DNA of 64,000 nucleotides from Ga0077527 sp964606765 (GTDB lineage Bacteria > Pseudomonadota > Gammaproteobacteria > Burkholderiales > SG8-41). Under the pieces are notes generated by a model. It saw only the letters and a list, made by a program, of their open reading frames with translations, was not told the origin of the DNA and did no database searches. This document shows positions 27,052 to 36,357 of this stretch, one piece after another. Numbering within the stretch: the stretch's first letter is position 1; each line of letters starts with the position of its first letter. The position numbers and the translations under genes are program-made. The DNA is taken from contig CAZSIR010000002.1 of assembly GCA_964606765.1 (NCBI GenBank), positions 1 to 64,000 on the forward strand, read 5' to 3'.

Positions 27052-28242
27052 ATGAGCGCCGGCGCCCGATATTGCTGCGTTCTGCTGACCATCACCGGCC
27101 TGCTGCTGGTCCTGATCCTTGGACTGAATTTGCCGCTGGGCGAACGCGCCCTCGGCAGCCCGGAAGTGACGCGACTCGCGAGTGAATGGCAGCAGCAGAG
27201 CAGGGGCGTGACGTACGCGCCGCCGACCACGCGCACCCGGCCATTCAAGGCGCTGCGCCTGGCCGATCGCATCGCCGGCATCGATGCGATTGTGCTCGGC
27301 TCTTCCACGCTCATGGGCGTGCGTTCGGAGCTGTTTCCCCAGCCATCACGGGTCTATAACTTCACATCCACCGCCAACCCGACGTTCAACCTGGTGGGCG
27401 AGGCGGAATACCTGCTGGCGCAGCATGCCGACCGCCTGCGTTTCATGCTGGTCGGGCTCGACTGGTCGATCGGCATGATTTATTACGCGACGCCGCCGGC
27501 GGGCATCGACCTGTCTCCCCGCTCTGCGCTGTCGTCCGAATCCCACCCGCCGGTGGCCCTGCAGCGCAAAATAGTCGACGCCCTGTCCTATCCGAAAGTG
27601 GAAAACCTGCTGAAGGCGCTGCGCAGCGTGATCCGTTCCGGCCATCCGGTGGAAAGTTTCCGCCATACCTTTTTTGACATCGCCAGCGCGCCCTACCCCT
27701 GCGCCGACGGCGATACCGCCCGCGATTTCGACGTGGTCAATCGCGGCATCTGCCTCGGCTTCCGCTACGACGGCAGTTGGACCTTCGGCGGGGAAAAACG
27801 CCTGTCACCGGCGCGGGCGGCCGTGCTGGCGCGCGCTGCGGCGGCGCCGAGTTCCAAGTTTTCGCATTTCCTCTGCCAGAGCGAAGGCGCGCCGAATGCC
27901 GAGTACCTGCGCCGTTTTGGTCAGGCCGCGCAGCGCATGGCGCAGCTGGGCGGTCGCATGGTGTTCCTGCTGCCGCCGATGATTCCCGGCATGGAACTGG
28001 CCATGGCCGAGGATCCCGCCAACCGCGCCTGCCTCGAACGGACCCAAACCACGCTGGCGCAATGGGCGCAGCAGTATCAGGTGACGGTCATTGATGCCGG
28101 CCAGTCGGAGCGTTACGGCTGCACCGCCGGCGAGTTTCTCGACGAGCATCATGCGTTTCCGGAATGCCATCGCCGTGTGCTGGACTTTTATTTCCGTGCG
28201 CTTGCGGCCGGTCGTGCGCCAGCGGGACTGCTGCGGCCATGA
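27052..28242 (+). CDS. Membrane-anchored SGNH-hydrolase-like protein, partner of the MBOAT protein
   Basis: The 396-aa protein has an N-terminal membrane anchor (CCVLLTITGLLLVLILGLNL) and a long periplasmic part. AIVLGSSTLMGVRSEL (about residues 79-94) looks like the nucleophile block of SGNH/GDSL esterases (G-S-S), and the C-terminal FLDEHHAFPECH (about 363-374) matches the D-x-x-H catalytic pair. This layout resembles AlgJ/AlgX-type or DltD-like accessory acyltransferases. I infer that it transfers acyl groups from the MBOAT protein to a surface glycan. It is not a recognised named family by eye. Start ATG overlaps closely with the MBOAT stop (1-nt spacing). Confidence 0.6.
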   Translation: MSAGARYCCVLLTITGLLLVLILGLNLPLGERALGSPEVTRLASEWQQQSRGVTYAPPTTRTRPFKALRLADRIAGIDAIVLGSSTLMGVRSELFPQPSRVYNFTSTANPTFNLVGEAEYLLAQHADRLRFMLVGLDWSIGMIYYATPPAGIDLSPRSALSSESHPPVALQRKIVDALSYPKVENLLKALRSVIRSGHPVESFRHTFFDIASAPYPCADGDTARDFDVVNRGICLGFRYDGSWTFGGEKRLSPARAAVLARAAAAPSSKFSHFLCQSEGAPNAEYLRRFGQAAQRMAQLGGRMVFLLPPMIPGMELAMAEDPANRACLERTQTTLAQWAQQYQVTVIDAGQSERYGCTAGEFLDEHHAFPECHRRVLDFYFRALAAGRAPAGLLRP

Positions 28243-29651
28243 GTCACCTGCCGCAGCGCGAACGGCTGCTGCTGGCGGTGCTGGTGCTGACCGCTTTGGG
28301 TCCGCTGGCATTCCATTACGTCGGTGAGGAAGGCATCCTCACCATCACCTCGCTGGAAATGTGGCAGCGCGGGAACTGGCTGCGCCTGTGGATGTACGGC
28401 GGCGACGCCATGCACGGCGTGTTTGCCAACTGGCTGATCATTCCCGTTGCCGCGGCGATTGGATGGGAATATGTGTTGCCGGTGGCGCGCGCCGTGATGG
28501 TGCTGTCCACGCTGCTGACCGGGCTGGTCGTCTACGGCCTGTTGCGGCGGCTCGGGCGTGACCGGGAATTCGCGCTGCTGGCAGCCGTGGTTTATCTGAC
28601 TTTTGCCGATCTGCTGATTTACCGCGGCTGGCTGGCCTATCGTGATCCGCTGTTCGGCCTGCTGGTGTTCGCCGCCATCGCGTCTTTGTGGATCGGCGCC
28701 CGGGCGTCATCCTGGCGATGGATGGCCGCTGCCGCAGTGCTCGGATTCGCCGCCTTTCTGACCAAGGGTCTGACGGCTTATGTTTTTGTCGGCAGTGCCG
28801 GGCTGGTCCTGCTGATGACGGGCGAAACGCGCCGGACATTGCTGCGGCCCCTGGCATTGGCCGTCGCGGCCATCGCACTGGTGTTGCCGCTGTTGTGGCT
28901 GTATGGCGTGCAGTCCGGTGATGCGCAGGCGGCGCGTTTTGCCGGCGAAATCGGCGCCAAGCTGGTGCCGCCGGATGCGGGCGGCTGGGTGCTGAAACTG
29001 CTGTCGTACCCGCTGGAAACACTGCTGCGCCTGCTGCCGGCGAGCGGCCTCGCGCTGTATGCCTGGCTGAAATTTCCCGCGGCGCGGAGCGCATTGCAGC
29101 GCGGCAGCATCGGCTGGACCGCGGCACTGATGGCCCTGATCGGCTTCCTGCCGTACTGGCTCGCGCCGCACAGCCATTTCCGCTATCTGCTGCCGATCGT
29201 GCCGCTGGCTGCCATCGTGTGTGCCGGGCTGATCCTGCAGGGCGGCACGGCATTGCGTATCCTCGCTTATCGTTTGATGTGGGTCATGGTCGCACTCAAG
29301 CTGCTGTTCGTGGCCGTGCTGTTTCCCCTGTATCAGGCCCAGTATCGTGGCGCGGGTTTTGAAAGCGCGGCGCAGGACATCGTCGCACGCAGCGCGGGCC
29401 ACAAACTCTATACGGTGAATGTCAGTGCCAGCGGCCTGGCGGTGGTCGCCAGCATCGATGTGATGCGGCTGCCCTTGCCGGCCCTGACCTGGACGCCGGC
29501 GGAGTGGAGTGACGGATTCGTGATTGCCTATGAAGCGGATCCGCAGCTGGGCCAGGTTGCCGTACAGTACCGCCTCGGCGGCAACACCCTGTTTCTGCTG
29601 TGCCGCGGCACCGCCTGTGCCGATCAGCCGCCAGCGGGTTTGCGCAAATAG
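28239..29651 (+). CDS. ArnT/PMT-like GT-C membrane glycosyltransferase
   Basis: Using ATG 28239, which overlaps the preceding stop, the protein has 470 aa and about eleven hydrophobic helices. The first periplasmic loop carries acidic residues (YVGEEGILTITSLEMWQRG), where ArnT and PMT enzymes hold the catalytic Asp/Glu, and AYRDPLFGLLVF follows helix 4-5 as in ArnT. It ends with a small soluble region. Proteins of this class use undecaprenyl-phosphate sugars on the periplasmic side, so it may use the product of the GtrB/GtrA-like pair upstream. The 3' end overlaps the convergent methyltransferase gene by 28 nt. The acceptor is unknown. Confidence 0.72.
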   Translation: MSHLPQRERLLLAVLVLTALGPLAFHYVGEEGILTITSLEMWQRGNWLRLWMYGGDAMHGVFANWLIIPVAAAIGWEYVLPVARAVMVLSTLLTGLVVYGLLRRLGRDREFALLAAVVYLTFADLLIYRGWLAYRDPLFGLLVFAAIASLWIGARASSWRWMAAAAVLGFAAFLTKGLTAYVFVGSAGLVLLMTGETRRTLLRPLALAVAAIALVLPLLWLYGVQSGDAQAARFAGEIGAKLVPPDAGGWVLKLLSYPLETLLRLLPASGLALYAWLKFPAARSALQRGSIGWTAALMALIGFLPYWLAPHSHFRYLLPIVPLAAIVCAGLILQGGTALRILAYRLMWVMVALKLLFVAVLFPLYQAQYRGAGFESAAQDIVARSAGHKLYTVNVSASGLAVVASIDVMRLPLPALTWTPAEWSDGFVIAYEADPQLGQVAVQYRLGGNTLFLLCRGTACADQPPAGLRK

Positions 29652-30493
29652 GCAAGCAGGTCGTGCCCGCGCCCGCTGAGGCGCGCCGGCAGGTTGAGCA
29701 TTTCCGCGGCGATCTTTCCCAGCGCATAGCGCCAGCGCGGCGTGTTTTCCCGCTCGGCAAATTTGACGCGGGCCGTGTGGATGCGCGCGACTTCAAAGCC
29801 GGCATTGGCAGCCAGGAGCTTCATGGATCGCGGATTGAAAAAACTGATGTGGCCGCCGTCGCGCGCCATGTCGAAATAGTCCCATTGCGCGCCCAGCGCC
29901 GCGGTGGTCCAGCTCGCGGCATTGCCGGTGCTGATCAGCAGGATGCCGCCGGGTTTCAGCACGCGCCGGCACTCGGCCAGCAGCGGCAGCGGCGCACGCA
30001 GGTGCTCGACCACTTCGAACAGCGTCAGCGCATCAAATATCGCGTCCGCAAACCGCTGTTCCTCAAGCAGGCCGGTGCGCACCGGCAATCCCGCGGCGCG
30101 CGCCGTTTCAGCGATGTGCGGTGCCGGTTCCACGCCTTCCGCGGCATAACCGGCGGCAATGGCCGCCGCGACAAACTGGCCGCGCGAACAGCCGACATCG
30201 CAGACGCGGATCTCAGGCGCCGGTTTGCCGAGGAGCCTCGCGATGGCGGCAAGCCGGCGTTGCGCAACGGCGTCACGGCGCGCGAGCGCGTCGCCGTCGA
30301 TGCGGTTGAATTCCCCGGCATCGAATTGCGCCATGGTTTCCCAGTAACGCGCTTCGCTGGCGCGGCTCAGCAACTGGCCGCAGCCGGAACAGCGGCGCAG
30401 GGCGCCTTCGCCGACGATCCACCCAGTGTCGATGAGGGGGGTGTTGCAACCCACCGGGCAGGCTGATACATAGGGTGGTGCGTCAGAGGACAT
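29624..30493 (-). CDS. Class I SAM-dependent methyltransferase with N-terminal zinc-ribbon-like segment
   Basis: Starting at MSSDAPPYVSACPVG the protein is about 289 aa. Four cysteines (ACPVGC and RRCSGCG, within the first 45 residues) suggest a small metal-binding ribbon like that of methyltransferases in sugar and LPS clusters. SAM motif I is VCDVGCSRGQFVAA, followed by EGVEPAP, and a later DALTLFEVVEHL motif, typical of Methyltransf_11/23 members. It probably modifies a sugar of the LPS or O-antigen made by the operon. It is the last gene of the minus-strand operon, overlapping the GT9 gene by 11 nt, and overlaps the convergent GT-C gene by 28 nt at its 3' end. Confidence 0.82.
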   Translation of the reverse strand: MSSDAPPYVSACPVGCNTPLIDTGWIVGEGALRRCSGCGQLLSRASEARYWETMAQFDAGEFNRIDGDALARRDAVAQRRLAAIARLLGKPAPEIRVCDVGCSRGQFVAAAIAAGYAAEGVEPAPHIAETARAAGLPVRTGLLEEQRFADAIFDALTLFEVVEHLRAPLPLLAECRRVLKPGGILLISTGNAASWTTAALGAQWDYFDMARDGGHISFFNPRSMKLLAANAGFEVARIHTARVKFAERENTPRWRYALGKIAAEMLNLPARLSGRGHDLLAYLRKPAGG

Positions 30494-31577
30494 CGCGGCT
30501 TTTATCATAAGTATTTGATTTTAAACGATTAATTACTACAGAGGCCGGGATGGCCAGCAGGCAGTCGCTGGTGCTGTCGATGCGTCGCTCGCAACCTTCG
30601 TGGCCGCAGGGCACACAGCTGGCGCGCCCCTGGATCAGCCGGACATTGCCGAGCCGCTGGTCGCCGTGACCGCGCCAGGGATTGGTGGCCGCAGGATGAT
30701 TTTTGGGCCAGGGGCCCCATTTCACCGGATCCGTGGGACCGAACAAGGCGATGGTCGGCACGCCGGTCGCTGCCGCGATGTGCGTGATGGCGGTGTCCGG
30801 TCCGACATAAAACTGCGCGCGCGCGATCAGCGCCGCTGTTCCGCCCAAGGTGAGTTGTCCTGCGGCATTGATCACGCTGCCGGGCAATCGGCGGGCAATC
30901 GCGTCGACATACGCGCGTTCATCCGCAGCCTGCCCGCCGGTCAGCACCACGGCGATGTCATTGCCGAGCAGCCATTGCGCGACATCAATCCAGCCCTGTT
31001 CATGCCACATCTTGTAGCGGAATTTCGGACAGGGATGCAATACCGCGAAGGGCGCGCAGGATTTGCCGAGCAGCGCATCAACCGCGGCATCGTCTTCCGC
31101 GCGCCAGGAAACCACGGTTTCGGCTTTGGCCGGTATGCCCAGCGCGTCCGCCAGCCGCAGATGCAGGCGCAGGGTATGCGTGCCGGCGGCATCGTAAGCG
31201 ATCCATTCATCGAGTAAATACTGCTTCCAGCGTTGCCCGTCCTGATCCAACAGCAGGCCGATGCGGCGTTTGCCGGCGAGCCAGGCATACAGCGTCGGCC
31301 GGTCGCCGGGCACCAGGGACAAGGCGAGGTCGTAACGCCGGAACAGGCGTCCGAGCAAGGCCAGATGCGTAGCCAGTCCGGGCCGCTCCGGCACGGTGTG
31401 CACTGCATGCAAATCGGGATTCGCGGTGATGACGCCCTGCGTCCCGGCAAACACCAGCGCTTCGATCTGCGCGTCCGGCCAGGCCTGTTTCAGTGAGCGG
31501 ATCAGCGGTGTGGCCAGCAGCACGTCACCGATGCGGCGGGTTACCACCACCAGCACGCGGCGGGGTGCGGCGCTCAT
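30483..31577 (-). CDS. Glycosyltransferase family 9 (heptosyltransferase-like)
   Basis: A 364-aa GT-B protein starting MSAAPRRVLVVVTRRIGDVLL, with the family start RIGDVLLATPLIRSL. The C-terminal donor site reads FYVGPDTAITHIAAATGVPTIALFGPTDP, the usual GT9 signature where heptosyltransferases bind ADP-heptose. Members WaaC, WaaF and WaaQ build the LPS inner core on the cytoplasmic face of the membrane. Because the adjoining divergent locus is predicted to make an unusual higher-carbon sugar nucleotide, this enzyme is a candidate for using it, but ADP-L-glycero-D-manno-heptose is the default donor. Its start overlaps the next GT2 gene by 4 nt. Confidence 0.88.
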   Translation of the reverse strand: MSAAPRRVLVVVTRRIGDVLLATPLIRSLKQAWPDAQIEALVFAGTQGVITANPDLHAVHTVPERPGLATHLALLGRLFRRYDLALSLVPGDRPTLYAWLAGKRRIGLLLDQDGQRWKQYLLDEWIAYDAAGTHTLRLHLRLADALGIPAKAETVVSWRAEDDAAVDALLGKSCAPFAVLHPCPKFRYKMWHEQGWIDVAQWLLGNDIAVVLTGGQAADERAYVDAIARRLPGSVINAAGQLTLGGTAALIARAQFYVGPDTAITHIAAATGVPTIALFGPTDPVKWGPWPKNHPAATNPWRGHGDQRLGNVRLIQGRASCVPCGHEGCERRIDSTSDCLLAIPASVVINRLKSNTYDKSRDVL

Positions 31578-32541
31578 CGGTACTGGTCGACGCCGAGCCG
31601 GGCGCGGCTGCGGCCGGACGCAATCAGGTCATCGAGCAGGCGCTGGTTTTCTTCGAAGCCGCGTTTGTCCGCCTCTCGATGCCACAAATGAAATACCGAG
31701 GCGCCGAAGCGGGCGTTCTTGTGCTTGATGCCGGCATGGATCAGCCGGATGGCGAGGTCTGAATCCTCCAGTCCCCAGCGCCCGGCATAGGCCTCGTCGA
31801 AACCGTTGACGGCAATCAGGTCGGCCCGCCAGGCGGAAAAATTGCAGGTTTTGACGCCCTGCCAGCGCTCGGGGTTGCGACGGCGGAATGCGCCGTCGGG
31901 CAGGCGCAGCAACGGCAGCAGGCGGTTGATGTCACCCTGCAGCCGGGCCAGTGCCCAGCGCGCGAGAGTCCACTGGTGCAGCGGCAGCTTGTCGCGCAGC
32001 GCACGCTGGGTCAGCTCTTCATTCAGCAGTACGCGGTTGCCGGACAGAAAAAAACCGGGCTCGGCGAGCTCGCGGTGGCGGCGGATGAAGTCCGGCGCCG
32101 GAACGCAGTCGGCGTCGGTGTACACCACATAATCNNNNNNNNNNNNNNNNNNNNNNNNNNNNNNNNNNNNNNNNNNNNNNNNNNNNNNNNNNNNNNNNNN
32201 NNNNNNNNNNNNNNNNNNNNNNNNNNNNNNNNNNGGCGGATGAAGTCCGGCGCCGGAACGCAGTCGGCGTCGGTGTACACCACATAATCGGCGTGCGTTG
32301 CAGCCAGTCCGCGATTGCGCATCACGGTGGCGCGGAAACCGCGGTCTTCATGCCAAAGATGCGTGACCGGGAACGGAGCGCGCTGCGCGAAATGTTCCGT
32401 CAGCAGCCGCACATCGTCCTTCGAACCGTCATCGGCGACGATCAGTTCGAAATCCCCACTGTCCTGGTGCAGATAGCCTTCCAGCAGCGCCGCCAGCGCA
32501 TCGGGCCGGTTGTAGGTGGCGATGACGACGGCAATCTTCAA
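31574..32541 (-). CDS. Glycosyltransferase family 2, interrupted by an assembly gap
   Basis: With the gap collapsed the protein is about 270 aa. The GT-A domain begins MKIAVVIATYNRPDALAALL, with IVADDGSKDDV, YVVYTDADCVPAP (a DxD-type donor site) and, in the second half, GFDEAYAGRWGLEDSDLAIRL. This last block is the galactosyltransferase-C (glyco_tranf_7C) signature containing the W-G-x-E-D catalytic base. It is predicted to transfer a sugar onto the LPS core or O-antigen. The frame breaks at the 100-N gap, but removing 155 bp joins DCVPAPDFIR to RHRELAEPGFF. It overlaps both neighbours by 4 nt in the minus-strand operon. Confidence 0.88.
32080..32289. other. Assembly gap: 100 N flanked by identical 55-bp copies
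   Basis: Bases 32135-32234 are N. The 55 bp at 32080-32134 are repeated exactly at 32235-32289. The overlap length and gap size equal those of the first gap, and removing 155 bp restores the glycosyltransferase frame. Confidence 0.93.
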
Positions 32542-33290
32542 TGTGGTGAATCTCCGCGCAGCATCAGCTTGACGTAGCGGTAATAGGAACCCTCGGCATT
32601 GGCCACGGCCAGCATGAACCCTTCGCGCCCGTCGAGAAAACCCAGGCGCAGGAAGTAGGTGCGGAAGAAGGCCCAGCCGCCATGCAGCAGCGCCGTCCAG
32701 ATCGAGGCGCGGCGGCCCTGCCCGTGCAGTATCCGCGCGGAAGAGGTGGAGTACAGGTTCATCTTGCCGATCACCTGTTCCAGGTCATTGATCGCTTCGT
32801 GCATGATCGGCTGCCGCAGCCTGCCGGTGCTGCCCTTGATGACCAGCCGGTCATGGGCGTGGTCTTCGGAGAAACGGCTCGCGTCGCGGCGAAACAGGCG
32901 CACGACGTAATCCGGCCACCAGCCGGAATGTTTCATGAAACGCCCGCAGAAACTGGAGCGGCGCGGGATCGCGAAAGCGGCATGTTTGCCGGGATCAGCC
33001 AGCGTGGCGGCGACTTCGGCGCGCAGTTCCGCCGGCATCCATTCATCGGAATCGAGCGACACGATCCATTCGCCCTGCGCCTTGTCCAGCGCGCGGTTTT
33101 TCTGCGGACCATGGCCGGGGAAATCGGGCGTGCGGTAAAAGCGCACATTGAATTCGGCGCAGATTGCCTCGGTGCGGTCGGTGCTGCCGGAATCGACGAC
33201 CACGATTTCATCCGCCCAGGCCACCGATTCAACGCAGCGGCGGATGGTGGCTTCACCGTTTTTGGTGATGATGATGGCGGAGACTTTCAT
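32538..33290 (-). CDS. Glycosyltransferase family 2, WaaE/KdtX-like (LPS core beta-1,4-glucosyltransferase type)
   Basis: Starting at MKVSAIIITKNGEATIRRC, the 250-aa protein carries EIVVVDSGSTDRTEAIC, FPGHGPQKNRALD and WIVSLDSDEW (DxD). The second half has RRSSFCGRFMKHSGWWPDYVVRLFRR and LRQPIMHEAIND, both strongly WaaE-like. In enteric bacteria WaaE adds glucose to heptose I of the LPS core. The start is set by the 4-nt overlap with the O-antigen ligase gene upstream; a longer frame into that gene is a shadow. It should act in the cytoplasm at the inner membrane. Confidence 0.9.
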   Translation of the reverse strand: MKVSAIIITKNGEATIRRCVESVAWADEIVVVDSGSTDRTEAICAEFNVRFYRTPDFPGHGPQKNRALDKAQGEWIVSLDSDEWMPAELRAEVAATLADPGKHAAFAIPRRSSFCGRFMKHSGWWPDYVVRLFRRDASRFSEDHAHDRLVIKGSTGRLRQPIMHEAINDLEQVIGKMNLYSTSSARILHGQGRRASIWTALLHGGWAFFRTYFLRLGFLDGREGFMLAVANAEGSYYRYVKLMLRGDSPH

Positions 33291-34549
33291 GCGGTCGCAG
33301 CGGCAGTCTGTTGACGCGGGAGTCCGGCGTACAGCAGCGCCGTCAGCCAGGCATACAGCAGGCCTTCGGTGTGGTCGAGCAGCGCGGAGTTGAGCATGCA
33401 GATGATGGCCATCATCACCACCAGCCCCTGCGCCAGTCCGCGCTCCATGGGCGTGGGCAGCAAGGGCGCCAGGCGCCACTGCTGCCAGAGCAGCCAGAGA
33501 AATGCCGCAAGCCCGACCAGCCCGATTTGCACGGTAATCAGCATGAATTCATTGTGCGGGTTGCGCGACAGTTTCTGGCCGCTGTCTTTGACCCGCTCCG
33601 CATAGGCGCCGGGGAAACCGCCGGTGCCGTAGCCGAGCAGCGGCTGTTTCTGGATCAGGGCCAGGGTGTTGCGGTAAAACTCCATGCGGTAGCCGCTGGA
33701 CGTGGACGCTGGATGGCCGGCTCGCTCGCTATGCAGTTCCTGGACAATGTTCTGCACCCGTTTTTGGAAGGGGCCGGGAACCAGGCTGAGCAATGTAACC
33801 AGGCAGAATAACGAAACGATCGCAATGGTGATTCCGCGAAAGCCTGTTTTTTGCCAGCCAAACAACAGCGCCAATCCAATCAGCACGACGTAACCGGTTG
33901 CGCCTTCGACGATCAGCATGGTGTTGGCCACAGCCAGCAGGCTCATGATGCCCCAGGCGATTTTTTCGATATCTGTCCTGGCACTACAGCATAACCATGC
34001 AAACAGAAAACCGGAAAATGCAATCAGGATGTTATGGGTCAGGCGATGTTTGAACGCAACGGGGTATTCCGGTGCGCCACGCAGCAATGATTCCGCCGTG
34101 CCTCGCAGCCATGGCTCGGGGGGGATCAAGCCGATTTTTAACGCATAGGAAATCAGCAGTACCAATCCCAGGCCGCAGGCCAGCGCACGCAAACCCCGTT
34201 CGCGACTGGATGCGGAGATGAAAGCCCAGGCCAACAGCGGAAGCGATGCGAGGTCGAGGTATTTCAGCAGATAAAGTTTTGCATCGACCGGTGCCGCATT
34301 GCCGTACAGGGTGCCTACGAGCAGCAGGGTGAATAACAGCAGGGCTGCGCGGAATACGGGATTGGCCCAGGCAAGGATCAATTTGTCCCGGTACTGCGCC
34401 CCGACCAGCCAGGCGAGCAGAACCACGGCCAGCAAGGCGTTATCCAGTGCAATAGAAACCGGGATCGAAACGCCGATGGCAATGGCGCTCCAGCGTCCGA
34501 ACACACCGGCGCCCTCAGTCAAGCGCTGCAATGCACCGGTAATGCTCAT
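33287..34549 (-). CDS. O-antigen ligase (WaaL/Wzy_C family)
   Basis: A 420-aa membrane protein with about twelve hydrophobic helices. The large periplasmic loop in the second half has GYRMEFYRNTLALIQKQPLLG, GTGGFPGAYAERV and SRNPHNEFMLITVQIGLVGL. The H-N-E block after an Arg-rich stretch is the Wzy_C signature, with the conserved Arg and His thought to bind the undecaprenyl diphosphate glycan. It likely ligates O-antigen to lipid A-core in the periplasm, or polymerises it, as the two activities share this domain. Being placed between the dehydratase and core glycosyltransferase genes favours ligase. It overlaps both neighbours by 4 nt. Confidence 0.85.
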   Translation of the reverse strand: MSITGALQRLTEGAGVFGRWSAIAIGVSIPVSIALDNALLAVVLLAWLVGAQYRDKLILAWANPVFRAALLLFTLLLVGTLYGNAAPVDAKLYLLKYLDLASLPLLAWAFISASSRERGLRALACGLGLVLLISYALKIGLIPPEPWLRGTAESLLRGAPEYPVAFKHRLTHNILIAFSGFLFAWLCCSARTDIEKIAWGIMSLLAVANTMLIVEGATGYVVLIGLALLFGWQKTGFRGITIAIVSLFCLVTLLSLVPGPFQKRVQNIVQELHSERAGHPASTSSGYRMEFYRNTLALIQKQPLLGYGTGGFPGAYAERVKDSGQKLSRNPHNEFMLITVQIGLVGLAAFLWLLWQQWRLAPLLPTPMERGLAQGLVVMMAIICMLNSALLDHTEGLLYAWLTALLYAGLPRQQTAAATA

Positions 34550-36357
34550 TGCGGCTGGTACTCCGGAATCCAGTTCACCAGTTCTGCGCGCACCGTTGCG
34601 TCATCGGGCAGGGCCGTTCGAGCCAGCCAGGGTGCGAGCTGGTCCGGCAAATCAGCAGGTGCGGGACGGGCTCTGGCGATGCGCAGTTTCGGGTGTGGTG
34701 TCGGCAGCGAGTTTTCATCTGCAGCCAGTACTTCTTCATAGAGTTTTTCGCCCGGGCGAAGACCGGTGTAAACGACCTTGATGTCGTTTTCGCCGAATCC
34801 GGAGAGCCTGATCATGTCGCGCGCCAGATCGGCGATTTTGACCGGCTCGCCCATGTCGAGCACAAAAATTTCGCCGCCGGCGCCCATCAGCCCGGCCTGC
34901 ATCACCAGTTGCACCGCCTCCGGGATCGACATGAAAAAGCGGGTGATCTCCGGATGGGTCACGGTCACCGGGCCACCCGCGGCGATCTGCTCACGAAACT
35001 TGGGAATCACGCTGCCTGTGGAACCCAGTACGTTGCCAAAGCGTACGATGACAAAACTCGTTGCGCGGCGCTGTTGCAGCGACTGGCAGATGAGTTCTGC
35101 CAGCCGTTTGGTCGCGCCCATCACGTTGGTGGGATTGACAGCCTTGTCGGTGGAAATCAGCACAAACTTTTCGACACCGTTTGCGATCGCGGTCTCGGCG
35201 AGCACGCGTGTGCCGAGCACGTTGTTGAGCACGGCCTGCCAGGCGTTTTCATTTTCCATCAGCGGCACATGTTTGTAAGCCGCGGCATGGAAGACGACCG
35301 TGGGTTTCAGGGTCGACAGCAGTTGCTGCATGCGCCGCGCATCCTTCACATCGCCGATCACCGGGCTGATCGTGATGCCGGGCATTTCGCGCCGGAATTC
35401 CTGCTCGATCTGGTACAGCGGAAACTCGCTGCTTTCCAGCAACACGATGCGTTGTGGCTGATAACGCGCAACCTGGCGGCAGAGCTCGGCGCCGATCGAG
35501 CCGCCGGCCCCCGAGACCAGCACAGTGCGTGCGCCCAGCCATTCGCGCAGCCCGGCAGTGTCCAGTTTGACCGGGTCGCGTCCAAGCAGATCGTCGAGTT
35601 CGACATTGCGAATCTGCGACACCGTGACACGACCAGTCATCAGGTCGTCGAAGGACGGCACGGTGAGCACCTGCAGTCCGGCGGCTTGAGCGATTTCCAC
35701 CGCGCGCCGACGTTCACCGTGATTGACCTCCGGCATCGCGATGATGGCGTGCCGCGCATTCAACCGGCGTTGAAAGCCAGGTACATCGCTGATGGCGCCG
35801 TATACCGTCGCACCATGGATTTGGTGGCCGTGATGCGTGCGGTTATCATCAAATACGCCGACCACCCTCCATTGCGGACTGCGTGCGAGATCCTTGATCA
35901 GGCCCGCGGCGGCTTCCGTGGCGCCGAGCACAATTACCGGTTCACTGTCCGCCGGGATCAACGCACCCAGGCGGCGTTCTTTCCAGCCGCGGTACGCCAG
36001 CCGGCTGCCGCCCATGATCATCACCAGCAATACCGGGCTCATCACCAGCACTGAGCGAGGCACGGCAAATTGCAGCATGAACAACGCCGCAGCGACGGCC
36101 AGCGCGCCGCCGCTGATGGCGATGATGATGCGTTGCAGGTCGGGCAGGCTGGCAAAGCGCCAGATGCCGCGGTAGAGACCGAATGTCAGGAAAAAGAATG
36201 CGTACAGCGGTACTACCCACTGCACGGATTGCCAGGCCTGTTCGCTGTACGGCTCGGGCAGTTCCAGGTTGAAACGCAGCCAGAACGCCAGCAGCCACGC
36301 CACAGCCACGGCCGTAAGGTCGTGGACGATGGCCAGCAGGGAGCGGATGTTAAGCAT
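34546..36357 (-). CDS. Membrane-bound nucleotide-sugar 4,6-dehydratase (WbpM/PglF/FlaA1-like)
   Basis: At 603 aa this is a long-type dehydratase: four N-terminal helices (MLNIRSLLAIVHDLTAVAV to about residue 130), a CoA-binding-like first Rossmann domain, and a catalytic SDR domain with VSGAGGSIGAELCRQ. The active site reads STDKAVNPTNVMGATKR, with Met in place of the SDR Tyr and a conserved Lys, as in WbpM and PglF. They convert UDP-GlcNAc to UDP-4-keto-6-deoxy-GlcNAc, the precursor of QuiNAc, FucNAc and bacillosamine. It is encoded next to the WecA-like initiator, so the first residue of the repeat unit may be a 6-deoxy-HexNAc. Overlaps are 4 and 8 nt. Confidence 0.92.
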   Translation of the reverse strand: MLNIRSLLAIVHDLTAVAVAWLLAFWLRFNLELPEPYSEQAWQSVQWVVPLYAFFFLTFGLYRGIWRFASLPDLQRIIIAISGGALAVAAALFMLQFAVPRSVLVMSPVLLVMIMGGSRLAYRGWKERRLGALIPADSEPVIVLGATEAAAGLIKDLARSPQWRVVGVFDDNRTHHGHQIHGATVYGAISDVPGFQRRLNARHAIIAMPEVNHGERRRAVEIAQAAGLQVLTVPSFDDLMTGRVTVSQIRNVELDDLLGRDPVKLDTAGLREWLGARTVLVSGAGGSIGAELCRQVARYQPQRIVLLESSEFPLYQIEQEFRREMPGITISPVIGDVKDARRMQQLLSTLKPTVVFHAAAYKHVPLMENENAWQAVLNNVLGTRVLAETAIANGVEKFVLISTDKAVNPTNVMGATKRLAELICQSLQQRRATSFVIVRFGNVLGSTGSVIPKFREQIAAGGPVTVTHPEITRFFMSIPEAVQLVMQAGLMGAGGEIFVLDMGEPVKIADLARDMIRLSGFGENDIKVVYTGLRPGEKLYEEVLAADENSLPTPHPKLRIARARPAPADLPDQLAPWLARTALPDDATVRAELVNWIPEYQPQ

